DNA of 50,423 nt from 70-18 sp041691815 (GTDB taxonomy: Bacteria; Pseudomonadota; Alphaproteobacteria; Acetobacterales; Acetobacteraceae): positions 1-50,423 of the forward strand of contig JBEPTZ010000018.1 in assembly GCA_041691815.1 (NCBI GenBank), written 5' to 3'. A model generated the notes under the pieces. It saw only the letters and a program-made list of their open reading frames with translations. It was not told the DNA's origin and made no database searches. Position 1 is the first letter of the stretch. Each line of letters opens with the position of its first letter. A program made the translations under genes and the position numbers. This document shows, in pieces, positions 50,143 through 50,423 of this stretch.

Positions 50143-50423
50143 ATGGATGCGTTGATCGACCTGTGGCCGGTTTATGTGGCCGCGATGGCGGTGAACGCGG
50201 TGCTGGCATTGGGCGGGCTGGCGACGCTGATGGCCGGGAGGCTGAGCTTCGTGGCGGCGGCGTGCGCGGTGGCGGGCGGCGCGGTGGCGGGCTTGCCGCT
50301 GCCCCTGGCGCTGCCGCTGCCCTGGCTGCTGGCGGCGGGCGGCGCGGCCGGGCTGGTGGTGGCGCTGGGGTTCGGCGGCGTCGCGGTGCGGTTGCCGGCT
50401 GGGCGGGCGGCGCTGGCCAGCCT
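50143..50423 (+). CDS. ABC transporter permease, LivM-like (3' end outside window)
   Basis: The first 93 codons of a second permease, starting 3 nt after the LivH-like gene stop. MDALIDLWPVYVAAMAVNAVLALGGLATLMAGRLSFVAAACAVAGG matches the LivM N-terminus, where the helix is followed by GRLSF. The hydrophobic helices continue to the window edge. The ATPase and binding-protein genes would be expected further downstream. Confidence 0.7.
   Translation, partial: MDALIDLWPVYVAAMAVNAVLALGGLATLMAGRLSFVAAACAVAGGAVAGLPLPLALPLPWLLAAGGAAGLVVALGFGGVAVRLPAGRAALAS

Overview
This window is chromosomal DNA of a GC-rich alphaproteobacterium. Most genes are about 70% GC by eye. The plsX-fabH-ihfA-merR order next to rpmF and a CBP3-type cytochrome bc1 chaperone, the rpiB-glyA-nrdR-rib-nusB-thiL run, and the overall gene style suggest Rhodospirillales and probably Acetobacteraceae; that placement is an inference. 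I see no tRNA, rRNA, CRISPR array, transposase or integrase.

Layout. 1-2354: the N-terminal part of a cardiolipin synthase (-), then a small aromatic-catabolism pair (RraA-like aldolase and intradiol dioxygenase, +). 2469-7136 (-): an operon read as bc1 chaperone, YceD/DUF177, rpmF, plsX, fabH, ihfA and a MerR regulator, with bamE divergent at 7294. 7884-16285 (-): a long tightly overlapped operon read as rpiB, glyA, nrdR, ribD, ribE, ribB(X), ribH, nusB, thiL and an MFS transporter, interrupted only by an inverted-repeat element between nusB and thiL. 16447-19808: a ketopantoate reductase-like gene, a tiny two-helix membrane protein, a secreted dienelactone-hydrolase-like protein and mntH. 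19848-21870: a perfect 16-bp palindrome upstream of mntH, then mntR translationally coupled to a Tat-exported phospholipase C/phosphoesterase. 22003-27324: a zinc metalloprotease, and a class III CoA-transferase divergent from an aldehyde dehydrogenase. 27398-29753 (-): a coupled carboxymuconolactone decarboxylase / hydroxyisobutyrate dehydrogenase / beta-helix operon. 29855-34328 (+): an AHL-lactonase-like and a penicillin/AHL-acylase-like enzyme, an RDD protein and the N-end-rule leucyltransferase Bpt. 34436-41771: an M20 peptidase with a GNAT enzyme, LpxR, DedA/YqaA, an unusual Asp/Glu-racemase-fold fusion, a low-GC orphan gene, msrA and an enoyl-CoA hydratase. 41836-50423 (+): an MFS transporter, an M20 amidohydrolase, an amino-sugar epimerase and kinase, two tandem gamma-glutamyltranspeptidase paralogues and the start of a Liv-type ABC transporter.

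The most striking structure outside genes is two families of intergenic repeats. Family 1 has four copies (17549, 21873, 47513, 49255). Each is about 115-123 bp and AT-rich, with three to four successive or nested hairpins that stay paired while their sequences change. Each starts 1-8 nt after a stop codon and ends either 3-8 nt before the stop codon of a convergent gene or 21-22 nt before the next start codon. Family 2 has two copies (10057, 37593), is built on a 24-29 bp perfect inverted repeat, and also fills whole intergenic gaps. They look like dispersed structured elements acting as terminators or RNA-processing modules, and they are the best candidates here for something not well described.

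Other points of note: a RibB protein whose GTP-cyclohydrolase II half has lost its zinc ligands, the MntR-linked phospholipase, a racemase-fold protein with one catalytic cysteine and an extra C-terminal domain, and an isolated low-GC gene of unknown function.
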